Assembly (NCBI GenBank): GCA_013540605.1
Contig: JABVCK010000009.1
Span: 1 to 64,000, forward strand
Origin: Bacillota bacterium
GTDB lineage: Bacteria; Bacillota; Clostridia; Ch29
Reading direction: 5' to 3'
Length of the DNA stretch: 64,000 bases
Part shown: positions 40,120 through 48,895 of the stretch, in pieces
Layout of the letters: every line of letters starts with the position of its first letter
How positions within the stretch are numbered: the stretch's first letter is position 1
Notes under the pieces: model-generated
What the model was told of the DNA's origin: nothing
What the model saw: the letters and a program-made list of their open reading frames with translations, nothing else
Databases searched by the model: none
Position numbers and translations under genes: made by a program

Positions 40120-41868
40120 ATGATTGATAATGAGCGGGTGGGGATTTACGGAATATATACGGACATCACCGCTAGAAAGCAGGCCGAAAGAGCTCTGGCG
40201 GAGAGCGAAGAACGCTATAGAAAGCTGGTTGAGTTTCTGCCCGATGCCATCATTGTTCACCGGGAGAGTAAGATAGAATACAGCAACATGGCAGCTCTCC
40301 AGCTCCTTGGCGGCAAGACACAGCAGGAAATCCAGGGACTTCATATTACGCGTCTGATTCATCCGGATTACGCTGAAACGGCAAGGGTCAGACTTACAGC
40401 AGTACTGCGGGACAAAGCGTATATGCCTATGACGGAATACAAGATTGTTCGCTTGGATGGAACTGTCGTTGACGTCGAAATTTCGGCAACATGGCTCTCA
40501 TACAGGGGAGAGGATGCTGTGTTGAGCGTCATAAGGGATATTACCGAAAGGAAAAAGGCACAGGAAACCATAAATAACCTGGCATACTATGATACCCTTA
40601 CCGGGCTGCCGAACCGCACCCTGTTCCAGGAATGCTTCGCCATTGAACTGGCCCATGCAAAAAGGAATAATGCCCCCCTGGCAGTAATGTTCCTTGATCT
40701 GGACAAGTTCAAGAACGTAAACGACACCCTCGGACACGGCGCCGGGGACAAACTGCTCAAGGCGATTGCCGAGCGTTTACAGAAGACGGTGAGGGTTACG
40801 GATACTGTTTCACGGATGAGCGGCGATGAGTTTATATTGGTCTTATCGGAGCTTAACATGGTGGAGGATGTCGTAAATGTGGCGCAGAAGGTCCTGGATG
40901 CCTTCCAGCAGCCCTTTATCGTTGATAACAACGAGTTTTATACCACCATCAGTATCGGAATCAGCTTGTTTCCCCAAGACGGAACGGAAGTAGAGGCCCT
41001 TGTAAAGAACGCGGATGCTGCAATGTACAAGGCAAAGGAAATCGGGGGAAATAACTACCAGTTTTTCACCCCCAATATAAACGAAACCATTATTGAGCGG
41101 CAGAATCTCTTTAACAGGCTGAGAAAGGCTCTTAACAACAAGGAGTTTGAGGTCCACTACCAACCCAGGGTAAACCTGAAAACAGGTAATATAACCGGAA
41201 CCGAAGCCCTGCTTCGCTGGAGGCGCCCTGATAGGGGAATTATACTGCCGGCAGAGTTCATCCCCATTGCAGAAGAAACCGGCCTCATCGTTCCGATTGG
41301 AGAGTGGGTACTTCGAACAGCCTGCGCTAAGAACAAAAGCTGGCAGGAGCAGGGGCTGGTACCTTTACGGGTATCGGTCAACCTTTCCGCCAAACAGGTG
41401 CAGATGCAGAGCTTTGTTATGACGGTGGACAGGATATTGAAGGAAACGGGTTTGGATCCCATGTATCTGGAACTGGAGATTACAGAGAGCGCAGTCATAC
41501 AGAACATGGACCTGACACTAAAAGTGCTGTCCCAGTTGAAGGACATGGGCGTCTATATTTCCATCGATGATTTTGGAACCGGATATTCCTGCCTCAGCCG
41601 TTTGAAGAGAATGAATGTGGATATGCTCAAGGTCGACCAGACCTTTATCAGAGAAGTTATGAACGATAAGAATGATTATGCCATAGTAAGCTCGATAATA
41701 ACAATGGCACACAATATGGATATGGTTGTAACTGCAGAGGGAGTGGACAAGGAAGAACAGTTGAATATACTTAATAGCTTGAACTGTGATGACATGCAGG
41801 GATACCTGTACAGCAAACCGCTGACAGAGGAGGAATTTTTAAGGTTCATGGTTGAAACCGGCAAGTGA
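40120..41868 (+). CDS. PAS-GGDEF-EAL protein, N-terminally truncated
   Basis: This 582-residue predicted cyclic-di-GMP enzyme has the tail of one PAS domain (1-20, VGIYGIYTDITARK), a full PAS domain (about 28-145, ending VIRDITERKK), a GGDEF domain (about 150-320) with SGDEF at 234-238 in place of GGDEF, and an EAL domain (about 330-580). The EAL domain has EALLRW (362-367) and the downstream IDDFGTGYSCLSRL block. SGDEF can be active or allosteric; the EAL catalytic residues look present, so hydrolysis of c-di-GMP is the safer guess. No ribosome site precedes the first ATG and the upstream PAS is decayed, so the gene probably lost its 5' end and may be poorly expressed. Heptad arms flank it. 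Confidence 0.85.
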   Translation: MIDNERVGIYGIYTDITARKQAERALAESEERYRKLVEFLPDAIIVHRESKIEYSNMAALQLLGGKTQQEIQGLHITRLIHPDYAETARVRLTAVLRDKAYMPMTEYKIVRLDGTVVDVEISATWLSYRGEDAVLSVIRDITERKKAQETINNLAYYDTLTGLPNRTLFQECFAIELAHAKRNNAPLAVMFLDLDKFKNVNDTLGHGAGDKLLKAIAERLQKTVRVTDTVSRMSGDEFILVLSELNMVEDVVNVAQKVLDAFQQPFIVDNNEFYTTISIGISLFPQDGTEVEALVKNADAAMYKAKEIGGNNYQFFTPNINETIIERQNLFNRLRKALNNKEFEVHYQPRVNLKTGNITGTEALLRWRRPDRGIILPAEFIPIAEETGLIVPIGEWVLRTACAKNKSWQEQGLVPLRVSVNLSAKQVQMQSFVMTVDRILKETGLDPMYLELEITESAVIQNMDLTLKVLSQLKDMGVYISIDDFGTGYSCLSRLKRMNVDMLKVDQTFIREVMNDKNDYAIVSSIITMAHNMDMVVTAEGVDKEEQLNILNSLNCDDMQGYLYSKPLTEEEFLRFMVETGK

Positions 41869-41874
41869 AGGGTA

Positions 41875-41910
41875 CAAAGGTCCATGGCCATTCCTGACGA
41901 TGGACCTTTG
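41875..41910 (+). terminator. Hairpin after the GGDEF-EAL gene
   Basis: CAAAGGTCCAT and ATGGACCTTTG are complementary around a 14-base loop; only a weak C-rich tail follows. It lies just inside the right heptad arm. Confidence 0.55.
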
Positions 41911-41911
41911 C

Positions 41912-41994
41912 CCAACTACGAACTACCAACTACGAACTACGAACTAATACTTGCACCTGCGATCTGCGAACTGCTATCTAGTACCTGTGATCCG
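41912..41994. repeat. YAG-heptad repeat arm, locus D right
   Basis: CAACTACGAACTACCAACTA and following GAACTAC, GATCTGC and GAACTGC units read in the opposite sense to the left arm at 39926. It lies between the GGDEF-EAL gene and the convergent hydrolase gene and stops 9 bases before the latter's stop codon. Confidence 0.8.
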
Positions 41995-42002
41995 CATGAA
42001 AA

Positions 42003-44147
42003 TTATCGGTTGCTAAGGTTTCCTCTCAGTACAGGAAGCTTTATGTGACTGGGGAACACGGCATCGTGATAAATTGTCTGTTCCGCTGTTACAAATCCGG
42101 TATCTAAGGCCGGGTCGCTGCCGGTATTATGGTTTGGAAAGGCAAGGTTTTTAGCCCCTGAGGTAACCTGTACCCTTATTCTGTGACCCTTCTTGAACAC
42201 GTTGGCAATTTTGGTCATTTTTATTTGATATTTTTCAACCTTACCAGGGGTTAAGAACTCAGGCTTTTTAAAGGAATTCCTGAATCTTGCCCTTAGAATC
42301 CCGTCGGATAGCCTGATTGAGTTACCTTCCTCATCCACATCGGTCAGCCTTACCACCCAGTCGGTATCCCTTGCGCTGCTTGATGCATAGAGCACGGCAA
42401 ATACGTCTCCCGCAATTGCAAGGTCATCCGTAAGGGGCTCAGAGGTATATACAAGCACATCGCTGCGCTTTTCCACATCCCTGTAGTTCTCGGGTACGCT
42501 GAACTCGTTTTCCGAAACGTCAATCAGGTAGGGCGCAGAGTCCTCGGGGTCAAACCTGTAAATGTCCACGGGTTCTTTGCCCGGAATGTTGGTGCCAAGG
42601 GTACCGTTGCCCGCACTGGATACCGCCTTTCCACCGCTGTGTAGGTATAGGTCGGTATACTCAACCTCCTCTGGAGGCCATTTATCAGATTCCATCCATT
42701 GATTGCTGCCTACCATATAGTACTGAACACGGGATTCCCTTTCGACACCATTGTCCATTTTTTTAAGGAAGCGGTCAAACCAGCGAAGATACAGCAGATC
42801 CAGGTCATACCTGATGGCATTGTCCCCAAAGGGTACGTTGTGGATGTCCCTTGTTGAGTTTGCCTGGTGATACCAGGGACCCAGGATGAGCCTTTGGTTG
42901 TCCCGGTTGTTGTTTTGGTTCATTTCCCATGCCTCTGTGGTGCCCATACCATCGTCGTCGTACCATCCCGATATTATGAGAGCAGGCACATCAATCCTGT
43001 CACCGTGGAGAGTCCAGTCTGACCTCTCCCAAAACTCATCGTAATTTGGATGTTTCATCCACTCATCCCAAAATTCTATCGGCTTACCTAGGGTTTTTTG
43101 CGGTATGTTCTTGATTGGCCTGATCTTCAGAACCTTGTCCCAGTCATCCCGGACCATTGCATCTGTGTTCATCGTCTTATCGGCCATCATAAAGGCCCAT
43201 GCAAGCATACCCGATACCACAGTACCCCCTTTTCGCGGTATGTCTACAAAGGGGCTTCCGGCTGTTACCAGGCTGATTATTGCTTTCAAATGGGGGTTGC
43301 CGCTGGCTGCAGCTGCCCACTGGACAAACCCGCCATAGGAACCGCCAATCATGCCAACCTTGCCGTCTGACCATGGCTGGGCTGCTATCCAGTTAAGGGT
43401 GTCGTCACCGTCGCTCATCTCATGCACCATAGGAATCCACTTGCCCTCGGAATCCTCACGGCCTCTCGTATCCTGGGTAACAAGGGCATATCCCCTCTGT
43501 ACAAATCTCAGCTCCACCGCTCCAAACCTAAACCTGCCATAGGGAGTCCTTACAAGTATGGCTGGAACCTTTGCATCCATGGGTAGGCCTGCCGGAAGCC
43601 AGACTTCTGTAGCCAGATTAATCCCATCCCGCATTTTTACCATATGCTTTCCTATGTGTTTTATACAATGGCATGCATCCGATAGCATAGGGTCTTTCCA
43701 TTCCTTCAGCGGTGTCAGGTCCTCATATCCCGGCTTGACCATGATTGTACAACCGTCCCGTTTTGTATAGATGAAGCCTATTACCCGGTTGTTTTCAACG
43801 ATTATGTCCAGGGGAAACCTGGCTTCCCTCTGGGCCCAAATCCATGCCTCCCGGCCATTTGTTTTCACGCCGGTGTAACGATGATATACATGGCCCCATG
43901 GGAAGCGTGCAGAATCATTTCCGTCCCAATCGTACTCATTCATTTCCTTGAGGTTTTTATTTATCTCATAAAGGGGAATTTCATAGGACCGGTCCTGGGG
44001 GTCCAGGGCATCCTCAGGAGACCACTGGCCTGTAGATGTATTCAATTTGCTATGTTGGATCCGGTCCTGACCGAATACTATATCAGCCATATGAATACCA
44101 GAAATATAATACGCAAACCTGTTTTCTTTATCCGGTATACATTTCAA
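42003..44147 (-). CDS. CocE/NonD (X-Pro dipeptidyl-peptidase, S15) family hydrolase
   Basis: This 714-residue serine hydrolase has an unusual N-terminal region of about 155 residues, then the alpha/beta hydrolase (MRDGINLATEVWLP, RTPYGRFRFGAVELRFVQRGYALVTQDTRGREDSEG). The nucleophile is S270 in VGMIGGSYGGFVQW. A C-terminal jelly-roll domain holds VVRLTDVDEEGNSIRLSDGILRARFR. Family members cleave acyl or X-Pro peptide bonds. No signal peptide is visible, so it is likely cytoplasmic. The TTG start follows GAAGGAGTGATTATGC. It is the third gene of an operon with a membrane dipeptidase and a DUF819 transporter-like protein, suggesting use of a particular peptide or amide. Confidence 0.9.
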   Translation of the reverse strand: MKCIPDKENRFAYYISGIHMADIVFGQDRIQHSKLNTSTGQWSPEDALDPQDRSYEIPLYEINKNLKEMNEYDWDGNDSARFPWGHVYHRYTGVKTNGREAWIWAQREARFPLDIIVENNRVIGFIYTKRDGCTIMVKPGYEDLTPLKEWKDPMLSDACHCIKHIGKHMVKMRDGINLATEVWLPAGLPMDAKVPAILVRTPYGRFRFGAVELRFVQRGYALVTQDTRGREDSEGKWIPMVHEMSDGDDTLNWIAAQPWSDGKVGMIGGSYGGFVQWAAAASGNPHLKAIISLVTAGSPFVDIPRKGGTVVSGMLAWAFMMADKTMNTDAMVRDDWDKVLKIRPIKNIPQKTLGKPIEFWDEWMKHPNYDEFWERSDWTLHGDRIDVPALIISGWYDDDGMGTTEAWEMNQNNNRDNQRLILGPWYHQANSTRDIHNVPFGDNAIRYDLDLLYLRWFDRFLKKMDNGVERESRVQYYMVGSNQWMESDKWPPEEVEYTDLYLHSGGKAVSSAGNGTLGTNIPGKEPVDIYRFDPEDSAPYLIDVSENEFSVPENYRDVEKRSDVLVYTSEPLTDDLAIAGDVFAVLYASSSARDTDWVVRLTDVDEEGNSIRLSDGILRARFRNSFKKPEFLTPGKVEKYQIKMTKIANVFKKGHRIRVQVTSGAKNLAFPNHNTGSDPALDTGFVTAEQTIYHDAVFPSHIKLPVLRGNLSNR

Positions 44148-44198
44148 GCATAATCACTCCTTCACCAATAATAGGATGCCGTCCACTTTTACAACCCA

Positions 44199-45359
44199 TC
44201 AACCTCCGATTATGGCCTTTAGAAGGTATGCAACTCCTATGCCCACATAATTGCCCAGGGCCATGCCTATCGCTCCCAGTACTACAGCTACACTGATTAT
44301 TGACTTCCATTTTCCCGTCCCTGCCACTAGTGCTGCCGTTGTGCCATCGGCTATAGCTGCAACGATAGATATCAGTACATATTGATATTTGATTTTGAAC
44401 AGCCGGCACAGAGCAATATGAAGTGCAAGGGAGCCTATGATTACGAAGAAGCAGAATACGGCAATCAGGGGCGCAGAGTTCATGAATTCATTGATATCCA
44501 CAAGGAACCCTATAATAACCAGGAAGAACAGGGCGACAAAGTAGCCTACGTCCATGTTACCCTTGATTTCCCTTATTGGTTTGAACTGAGCCAGTATGAG
44601 CGCAAGGGTGGTTATCAGCAGGATGCGTACGGCGCCCGATGTGAGTGCGCTGAATCCCTGGGACAGGGCTGTAGCCACTTCGGCAACAATGAACCCGATC
44701 GCAAACAGGAGCGCGATATCGGTTATCGACCATTCCTTCTTGGAGAACAATTCCGTATCATCGTCCGTCGACAGCTCTTCCTCGGTCAGCGAATAGGGCC
44801 AAACCCTCTTGAACCATTTTGACCTCGCCAGTATACCGGGAATTGCGAAGAATAGGACTATTGTAGGAAGGCCGATTATATAATCCGCTGCGTTCGCACT
44901 GGCAAAGGTCGTGGGCGAGGCGTTGAGCCCCGTACCTATGGCGGTTAGGTTGCTGCTGCCTCCGGTATAGGTCCCGATAAACATCCCGGCAATTTTCCAG
45001 CCCTCCGGTATTCTGGGAGCAAAGTATAATCCGGCCAACAGGGTGACAGCGCACACGCTGATGACAGCAAAGGCCATTGCTAGCAGAGGCTGTTTGGAAA
45101 GCTTTATCCATTCCTTCAGGTTGACATTCAGAAGAAACATGGTGAGTGCAACGGGAATGGCGTACTGGAAGAATACGCCGTATACGTCGTGCCAGTGGGG
45201 TACAATGTTGAAATTGGCAAGGATAATACCGATGATTATGCAGATTATTGCCGGACCAAAGGATTTAAAAAACTTCAGCCTTTGTAAAAGAAATGATACT
45301 GCCACTATGGAAGCCATAACAGCGAGTATGGCTCCCTGGCTCGTTATTAATGGTTGCAT
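44199..45359 (-). CDS. DUF819 family membrane protein (YjcL-like), probable transporter
   Basis: This 386-residue polytopic protein of about ten to eleven helices belongs to the DUF819 group. Family stretches seen are FKSFGPAIICIIIGIILANFNI, YTGGSSNLTAIGTGLNASPTTF and AIADGTTAALVAGTGKWKSI, with the two inverted-repeat-like halves typical of secondary carriers. Residues about 195-215 form a charged loop. AAGGAGGGAAATAT precedes the ATG. It lies between the dipeptidase and the S15-type hydrolase in one operon, so import of a peptide or amino acid derivative is a reasonable inference. The transport role of DUF819 is not proven. Confidence 0.85.
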   Translation of the reverse strand: MQPLITSQGAILAVMASIVAVSFLLQRLKFFKSFGPAIICIIIGIILANFNIVPHWHDVYGVFFQYAIPVALTMFLLNVNLKEWIKLSKQPLLAMAFAVISVCAVTLLAGLYFAPRIPEGWKIAGMFIGTYTGGSSNLTAIGTGLNASPTTFASANAADYIIGLPTIVLFFAIPGILARSKWFKRVWPYSLTEEELSTDDDTELFSKKEWSITDIALLFAIGFIVAEVATALSQGFSALTSGAVRILLITTLALILAQFKPIREIKGNMDVGYFVALFFLVIIGFLVDINEFMNSAPLIAVFCFFVIIGSLALHIALCRLFKIKYQYVLISIVAAIADGTTAALVAGTGKWKSIISVAVVLGAIGMALGNYVGIGVAYLLKAIIGG

Positions 45360-45390
45360 ATATTTCCCTCCTTGTAATTTATGTAAAATA

Positions 45391-46443
45391 CTATTTCAAT
45401 ACCTGTTCGTATACCCGGAGAAAGTTGTCACCGAGTATCTGCCCTATTTCGTTTTCTCCATACCCTCTGTCAAGGAGCCTGTCGACCAGAAGGTTCATAT
45501 CCTTATGGCCTTCCAGGACGTCAAAGGGTTTCCGGGTTATTCCCTTTATTGCTTCAAAGGAGATATGGCTGAACAGCCTGTTGCACAGGTCAAAACCCAG
45601 GCCCACATGACCGGGTCCTACCAGGTCCACTATGTGGTCTATGTGGTTTACCAGGAAGTCCAGGTTAGCATCCTCGTCCCTGCCCGCAACGAGTATGCTT
45701 GATGCGTTGATTCCAATCACGCCGTCCTTGGACGCTATTGCTCTAATCTGTTCGTCGGTCAGGTTTCTTCCTATACTATTAAGGGTACGGCAGTTTGAGT
45801 GGGAGGCTATAACCGGTTTCCGCGCTACATCGATTGCATCCCAGAAGCCTTCATCGTTAAGGTGGCTCAGGTCTATGAGCATCCCTAGGTTTTCTGCCTC
45901 TCTCACCAGTTCAAAACCAAAGTCGGTCAGACCGCCGCCATTCCCGGTTGCCGCCTCGGAAAAACGGCTTCCATCTCCGGCAAAATTGCGTCTGCTCCAT
46001 ACCAGGCCTACAATCCTCAGTCCCAACTCGTAAAAGACTCTCAGAAGGCTGATATCGTTGTATAGAGGCTCAACACCCTCAAAGGATAGGAGTATTCCCA
46101 GTTTTCCGCTTTCCCGCGCCGCGATGATGTCGGAATAGCTTTTGCAGAGCATCAATTTTTCCCCGGTTTCTTCAATTTCACCGTACAGTGCGCTGACCTG
46201 GTTCAATGCTCTTCTCAATGCCATTTCGGGCAGGAAAATATCGTCAATATATAACGATGAAACAACGAGATTAACACCACCCTCTTCAAATCCGGGCAAA
46301 TAGTCCGATGCAATGACCCTTCTGCGGCCATAACTTCTTTGCTTCTCCACGTCAAAGAGCAAATCGAGGTGCGCATCTGCGACGAAATACTTTCTTAGAA
46401 TACCGGTGGGAATATCGATATCAGCGTCTTCTTTGCTATCCAT
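45391..46443 (-). CDS. Membrane dipeptidase family (M19) zinc dipeptidase
   Basis: This 350-residue amidohydrolase-fold dipeptidase of family M19 hydrolyses dipeptides, often including D-residues or beta-lactam-like substrates. Metal ligands are in FVADAHLDLLFD (H-x-D), SFEGVEPLYNDI (bridging E), the LIDLSHLNDEGFWD histidine and KPVIASHSNCRTL. GLGFDLCNR contributes the final aspartate. No signal peptide or anchor is present, so it is cytoplasmic despite the family name. The ATG after AAGGAGGCGGTGCCA is used. It is the first gene of the minus-strand peptide operon, directly behind a sigma-A promoter and a 30-bp palindrome. Confidence 0.95.
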   Translation of the reverse strand: MDSKEDADIDIPTGILRKYFVADAHLDLLFDVEKQRSYGRRRVIASDYLPGFEEGGVNLVVSSLYIDDIFLPEMALRRALNQVSALYGEIEETGEKLMLCKSYSDIIAARESGKLGILLSFEGVEPLYNDISLLRVFYELGLRIVGLVWSRRNFAGDGSRFSEAATGNGGGLTDFGFELVREAENLGMLIDLSHLNDEGFWDAIDVARKPVIASHSNCRTLNSIGRNLTDEQIRAIASKDGVIGINASSILVAGRDEDANLDFLVNHIDHIVDLVGPGHVGLGFDLCNRLFSHISFEAIKGITRKPFDVLEGHKDMNLLVDRLLDRGYGENEIGQILGDNFLRVYEQVLK

Positions 46444-46484
46444 TGGCACCGCCTCCTTACATGAAATTAGTATTAGGTAAAAAA

Positions 46485-46542
46485 TTAACTATAAGTTAAT
46501 TAACTTATAGTTAAGTATAAGACAGTTTAATTGCTCTGTCAA
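46485..46542 (-). promoter_or_regulatory. Promoter with 30-bp perfect palindromic operator for the peptide operon
   Basis: On the minus strand TTGACA (46537-46542) and TATACT (46514-46519) are 17 bases apart. The perfect palindrome at 46485-46514 (TTAACTATAAGTTAA and its complement) starts at the last base of the -10 and covers the transcription start. It consists of two near-palindromic 15-bp halves. The position is that of a repressor site; the XRE-cupin regulator encoded just upstream is the obvious candidate. Confidence 0.8.
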
Positions 46543-46611
46543 TAACAAACGTAATTGAGATTCGAAATTTTTCAGACAGGGTTTTGATTTTATTGAGAAA
46601 AAAGACCTGGA

Positions 46612-47205
46612 TTAATACATGGCGGGGGACTGATAAGCAACTATTATTGCTTTGGTATCCGTCGGGTTCTTTATATTATGCGGTACGTTGCCGGCGATAT
46701 AAAAGCTGTCTCCCTTGACTAATGTGAATACTTTATCATCTACGTATACTTCCACCAGCCCATCAATCACTATAATGCTCTCTTCCGGTTCATGGGTGAC
46801 GAGTTTCTCGGACACCCAGGCTTGGGGTTTTAACTCGTTGTAGAAACCCAGCATTCTTGGCTTGTTTAAACTGTTTCGGGGAATTGGGGTAATAAACTGA
46901 TACTCGGCACCGATTTCCGGTACTATCATTTTTCTTCTGGAGGTTCCCCTAAGCAAAGCATATCTTTCAAATGCATCACTTTCATGGGTTTCGGCAGGTA
47001 TATATTTTTCGTTTTCATCTATTAGGAATGTAATTATTGGAGTGTGCAGGCCGTCGGAAATCTTTCTCAATGCCTCAAGGGAAGGATTCTTAAGGTTTCT
47101 TTCAATCTGGGAAAGGTAGCTTGCGGTATAGCCCGTTTTTGCTGCAAGGTCGGCAAGGGTGTATCCCTTTTCAATTCGGATGCTTTTAATTTTCTCGCCC
47201 TTCAA
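46612..47205 (-). CDS. XRE-cupin transcriptional regulator
   Basis: This 197-residue regulator has an N-terminal XRE helix-turn-helix (about 4-60: IKSIRIEKGYTLADLAAKTGYTASYLSQIERNLKNPSLEAL) and a C-terminal cupin_2 domain (about 120-195) with EPEESIIVIDGLVEVYVDDKVFTLVKGDSFYIAGNVPHNIKN. This PuuR/MmsR-like architecture usually senses a small catabolite in the cupin. The TTG start follows GGAGGATCAACA. It is transcribed in the same direction as the dipeptidase operon and ends about 70 bases before that operon's promoter region. The palindrome there probably binds it. A short-chain amine, amino acid or peptide effector is likely but not readable. Confidence 0.92.
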   Translation of the reverse strand: MKGEKIKSIRIEKGYTLADLAAKTGYTASYLSQIERNLKNPSLEALRKISDGLHTPIITFLIDENEKYIPAETHESDAFERYALLRGTSRRKMIVPEIGAEYQFITPIPRNSLNKPRMLGFYNELKPQAWVSEKLVTHEPEESIIVIDGLVEVYVDDKVFTLVKGDSFYIAGNVPHNIKNPTDTKAIIVAYQSPAMY

Positions 47206-47402
47206 TGTTGATCCTCCATTCAAACAGAAAAATTAAAATCCACCATAAATATATTAACAGAAATACCTGTGTACAAGCAAGCAGACATAATTTTACATAA
47301 TCAGATACAATAAAATGCCCGATTAACAAATTCGTCAGTATGTGATAAAATTTTCTTGTTAAAACTGATTTTGCTAAAGAACAGTTGACGAGGGGGTATA
47401 TA

Positions 47403-48197
47403 ATGAAGATAGGAATTGTGGGTGCGGGTAAGGGTGGAATGGCTATTCTCAATACACTAAGCAATATTAAGGACATAGAAGTGAGCTGCATAGTGGATAG
47501 GAACGTGGACGCCCCCGGCGTTGTAAGGGCAAAAGAACTGGGTATCAGGTACATTTCAGACCTCGAAAAAATCCCTGCCAGGGATATTGATATTATCATA
47601 GAAGTAACCGGTTCAAAGAGTGTAGCCGACATTTTGCGAGACAGGTATGGCAGTGAATGTAAAATTATGGATTCGGAAGCTGCGAGGCTGCTGACAATAC
47701 TTGTCGAGAAAGCTGAGGAAACCCTAATGGCCCTGAACGGACAGGTGAGGGCCATAAATGAAGCGGACAAGAGAATTGCCATGGAGATTAGACAGATCGT
47801 GGAGGGAATAAGCAATATGGACGATGTGAGCAATGTGCTGTCCAATGCTACTCAGGCCTCCATGAACTATATAAAAGAAACCGACCAGATAGTTACCTAT
47901 GTTAATAAAATCGCCAACCAGACCAAGATCCTCGGAATAAACGCATCAATAGAATCCGCAAGGGCTGGAGAAGCCGGCAAGGGTTTTGCCGTGGTGGCCA
48001 GGGAAGTATCCAAACTTGCCGAGGACAGTGAGAGCTTTGCAAGAGAGATCAACAAGATTCTGGTCAAGCTTTCCGATGAAATGAAATCGGTGGTTTCCCA
48101 GATAGAAAGGCTTACCGAGCTCTCGGAGCAGCAAGTCAGAGCCTCCGGCAAGGTGGAAGACGCTCTCGAAGAATTGAAAAGGATAATAAACAATTAG
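47403..48197 (+). CDS. Rossmann-fold/MCP signalling-domain fusion (cytosolic chemoreceptor-like)
   Basis: This 264-residue soluble protein joins two domains rarely seen together. Residues 1 to about 110 form a dinucleotide-binding Rossmann fold: [16 protein letters not shown] carries G-x-G-x-x-G, followed by [13 protein letters not shown] with an acidic residue at the end of strand 2 (NAD-preferring) and the [18 protein letters not shown] segment, as in DapB or aspartate dehydrogenase. Residues about 115-264 are a methyl-accepting chemotaxis signalling hairpin with the tip region [36 protein letters not shown]. No membrane helix is present. GAGGGGGTATATA precedes the ATG. It could report the NAD(H) state or a nucleotide-linked metabolite to CheA/CheW. 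It has its own transcript next to the XRE-cupin gene. Confidence 0.9.
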   Translation: MKIGIVGAGKGGMAILNTLSNIKDIEVSCIVDRNVDAPGVVRAKELGIRYISDLEKIPARDIDIIIEVTGSKSVADILRDRYGSECKIMDSEAARLLTILVEKAEETLMALNGQVRAINEADKRIAMEIRQIVEGISNMDDVSNVLSNATQASMNYIKETDQIVTYVNKIANQTKILGINASIESARAGEAGKGFAVVAREVSKLAEDSESFAREINKILVKLSDEMKSVVSQIERLTELSEQQVRASGKVEDALEELKRIINN

Positions 48198-48204
48198 CCT
48201 TAAC

Positions 48205-48227
48205 AGTCTGCAGCGCTCCTGCAGACT
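48205..48227 (+). terminator. Hairpin between the Rossmann-MCP and dCTP deaminase genes
   Basis: AGTCTGCAG and CTGCAGACT are perfect complements around CGCTC. No T-run follows, so termination would be partial. Confidence 0.5.
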
Positions 48228-48261
48228 TAATACTATAGAAGAGGTTCAGGGAGGGATACTT

Positions 48262-48798
48262 GTGATACTTTCGGATGCAACAATCAAAGCGATGTTGAAA
48301 ACAGGGGAACTCGTGATCCAACCGATCACACCGGAACAGATCCAGCCGGCATCGATCGATCTGAGGCTTGGCACGCATTTCCTCAAGATTGATGAGAACT
48401 GTGTTGAGTGCATATCCATGGATGAACAACTGAAGTATGTGGAGATAGAAAGGGATGAGATTGTTATACCGCCCCATTCCTTTCTTCTTGCGACTACGAT
48501 GGAATACATCAAGCTTCCCAACAATATAACCGCTTTTGTGGAAGGGAGAAGTTCCATAGGGAGGATGGGGCTGTTCATTCAGAATGCCGGGTGGGTGGAC
48601 GCAGGGTTTGAGGGAGAGATAACTCTCGAACTCTTCAACGCGAACACGCTCCCTATAAAACTGGTATCCGGGCGCAGGCTGTGCCAGTTGGTGTTTGCGC
48701 TTATGGACAAAGAAGCGGAAAGGCCGTACCGGGGCAAATACCAGTACCAGAGAAAGGCTACCGGAAGCAGGGTATATATGGACGGAGAGACTAAGTAG
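48262..48798 (+). CDS. dcd: dCTP deaminase
   Basis: This 178-residue trimeric enzyme of the dUTPase/dCTP deaminase superfamily supplies dUTP or dUMP for thymidylate synthesis. It begins [20 protein letters not shown] and has [12 protein letters not shown] (substrate loop), the catalytic-site motif [36 protein letters not shown] and the C-terminal [12 protein letters not shown] lid. The GTG start follows GGAGGGATACTT. Immediately after the stop a 15-bp sequence (ACTAAGTAGAAAAAG) is tandemly duplicated, the second copy repeating the stop codon region. Confidence 0.95.
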   Translation: MILSDATIKAMLKTGELVIQPITPEQIQPASIDLRLGTHFLKIDENCVECISMDEQLKYVEIERDEIVIPPHSFLLATTMEYIKLPNNITAFVEGRSSIGRMGLFIQNAGWVDAGFEGEITLELFNANTLPIKLVSGRRLCQLVFALMDKEAERPYRGKYQYQRKATGSRVYMDGETK

Positions 48799-48820
48799 AA
48801 AAAGACTAAGTAGAAAAAGC

Positions 48821-48882
48821 TTGCAAACTGGTGAAGGGGAGTCTATAATATAAATATATACCCCCTACCAGTATAGGGGATA
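48821..48882 (+). promoter_or_regulatory. Promoter and possible CsoR-type operator of the ferredoxin-like gene
   Basis: TTGCAA (48821-48826), a 17-base spacer and TATAAT (48844-48849) form a good promoter. Just downstream TATACCCCCTACCAGTATAGGGGATA (48857-48882) carries inverted ACCCC/GGGGA half-sites, the general form of CsoR-family operators and comparable to the box before the CsoR gene at 34.0 kb. Confidence 0.5.
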
Positions 48883-48895
48883 AGGAGGAGAAACC

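Noticed and set aside
40010-41868. Intact two-PAS GGDEF-EAL gene starting further upstream
   Set aside because: The upstream PAS sequence is in another frame, contains stops and has lost internal residues.
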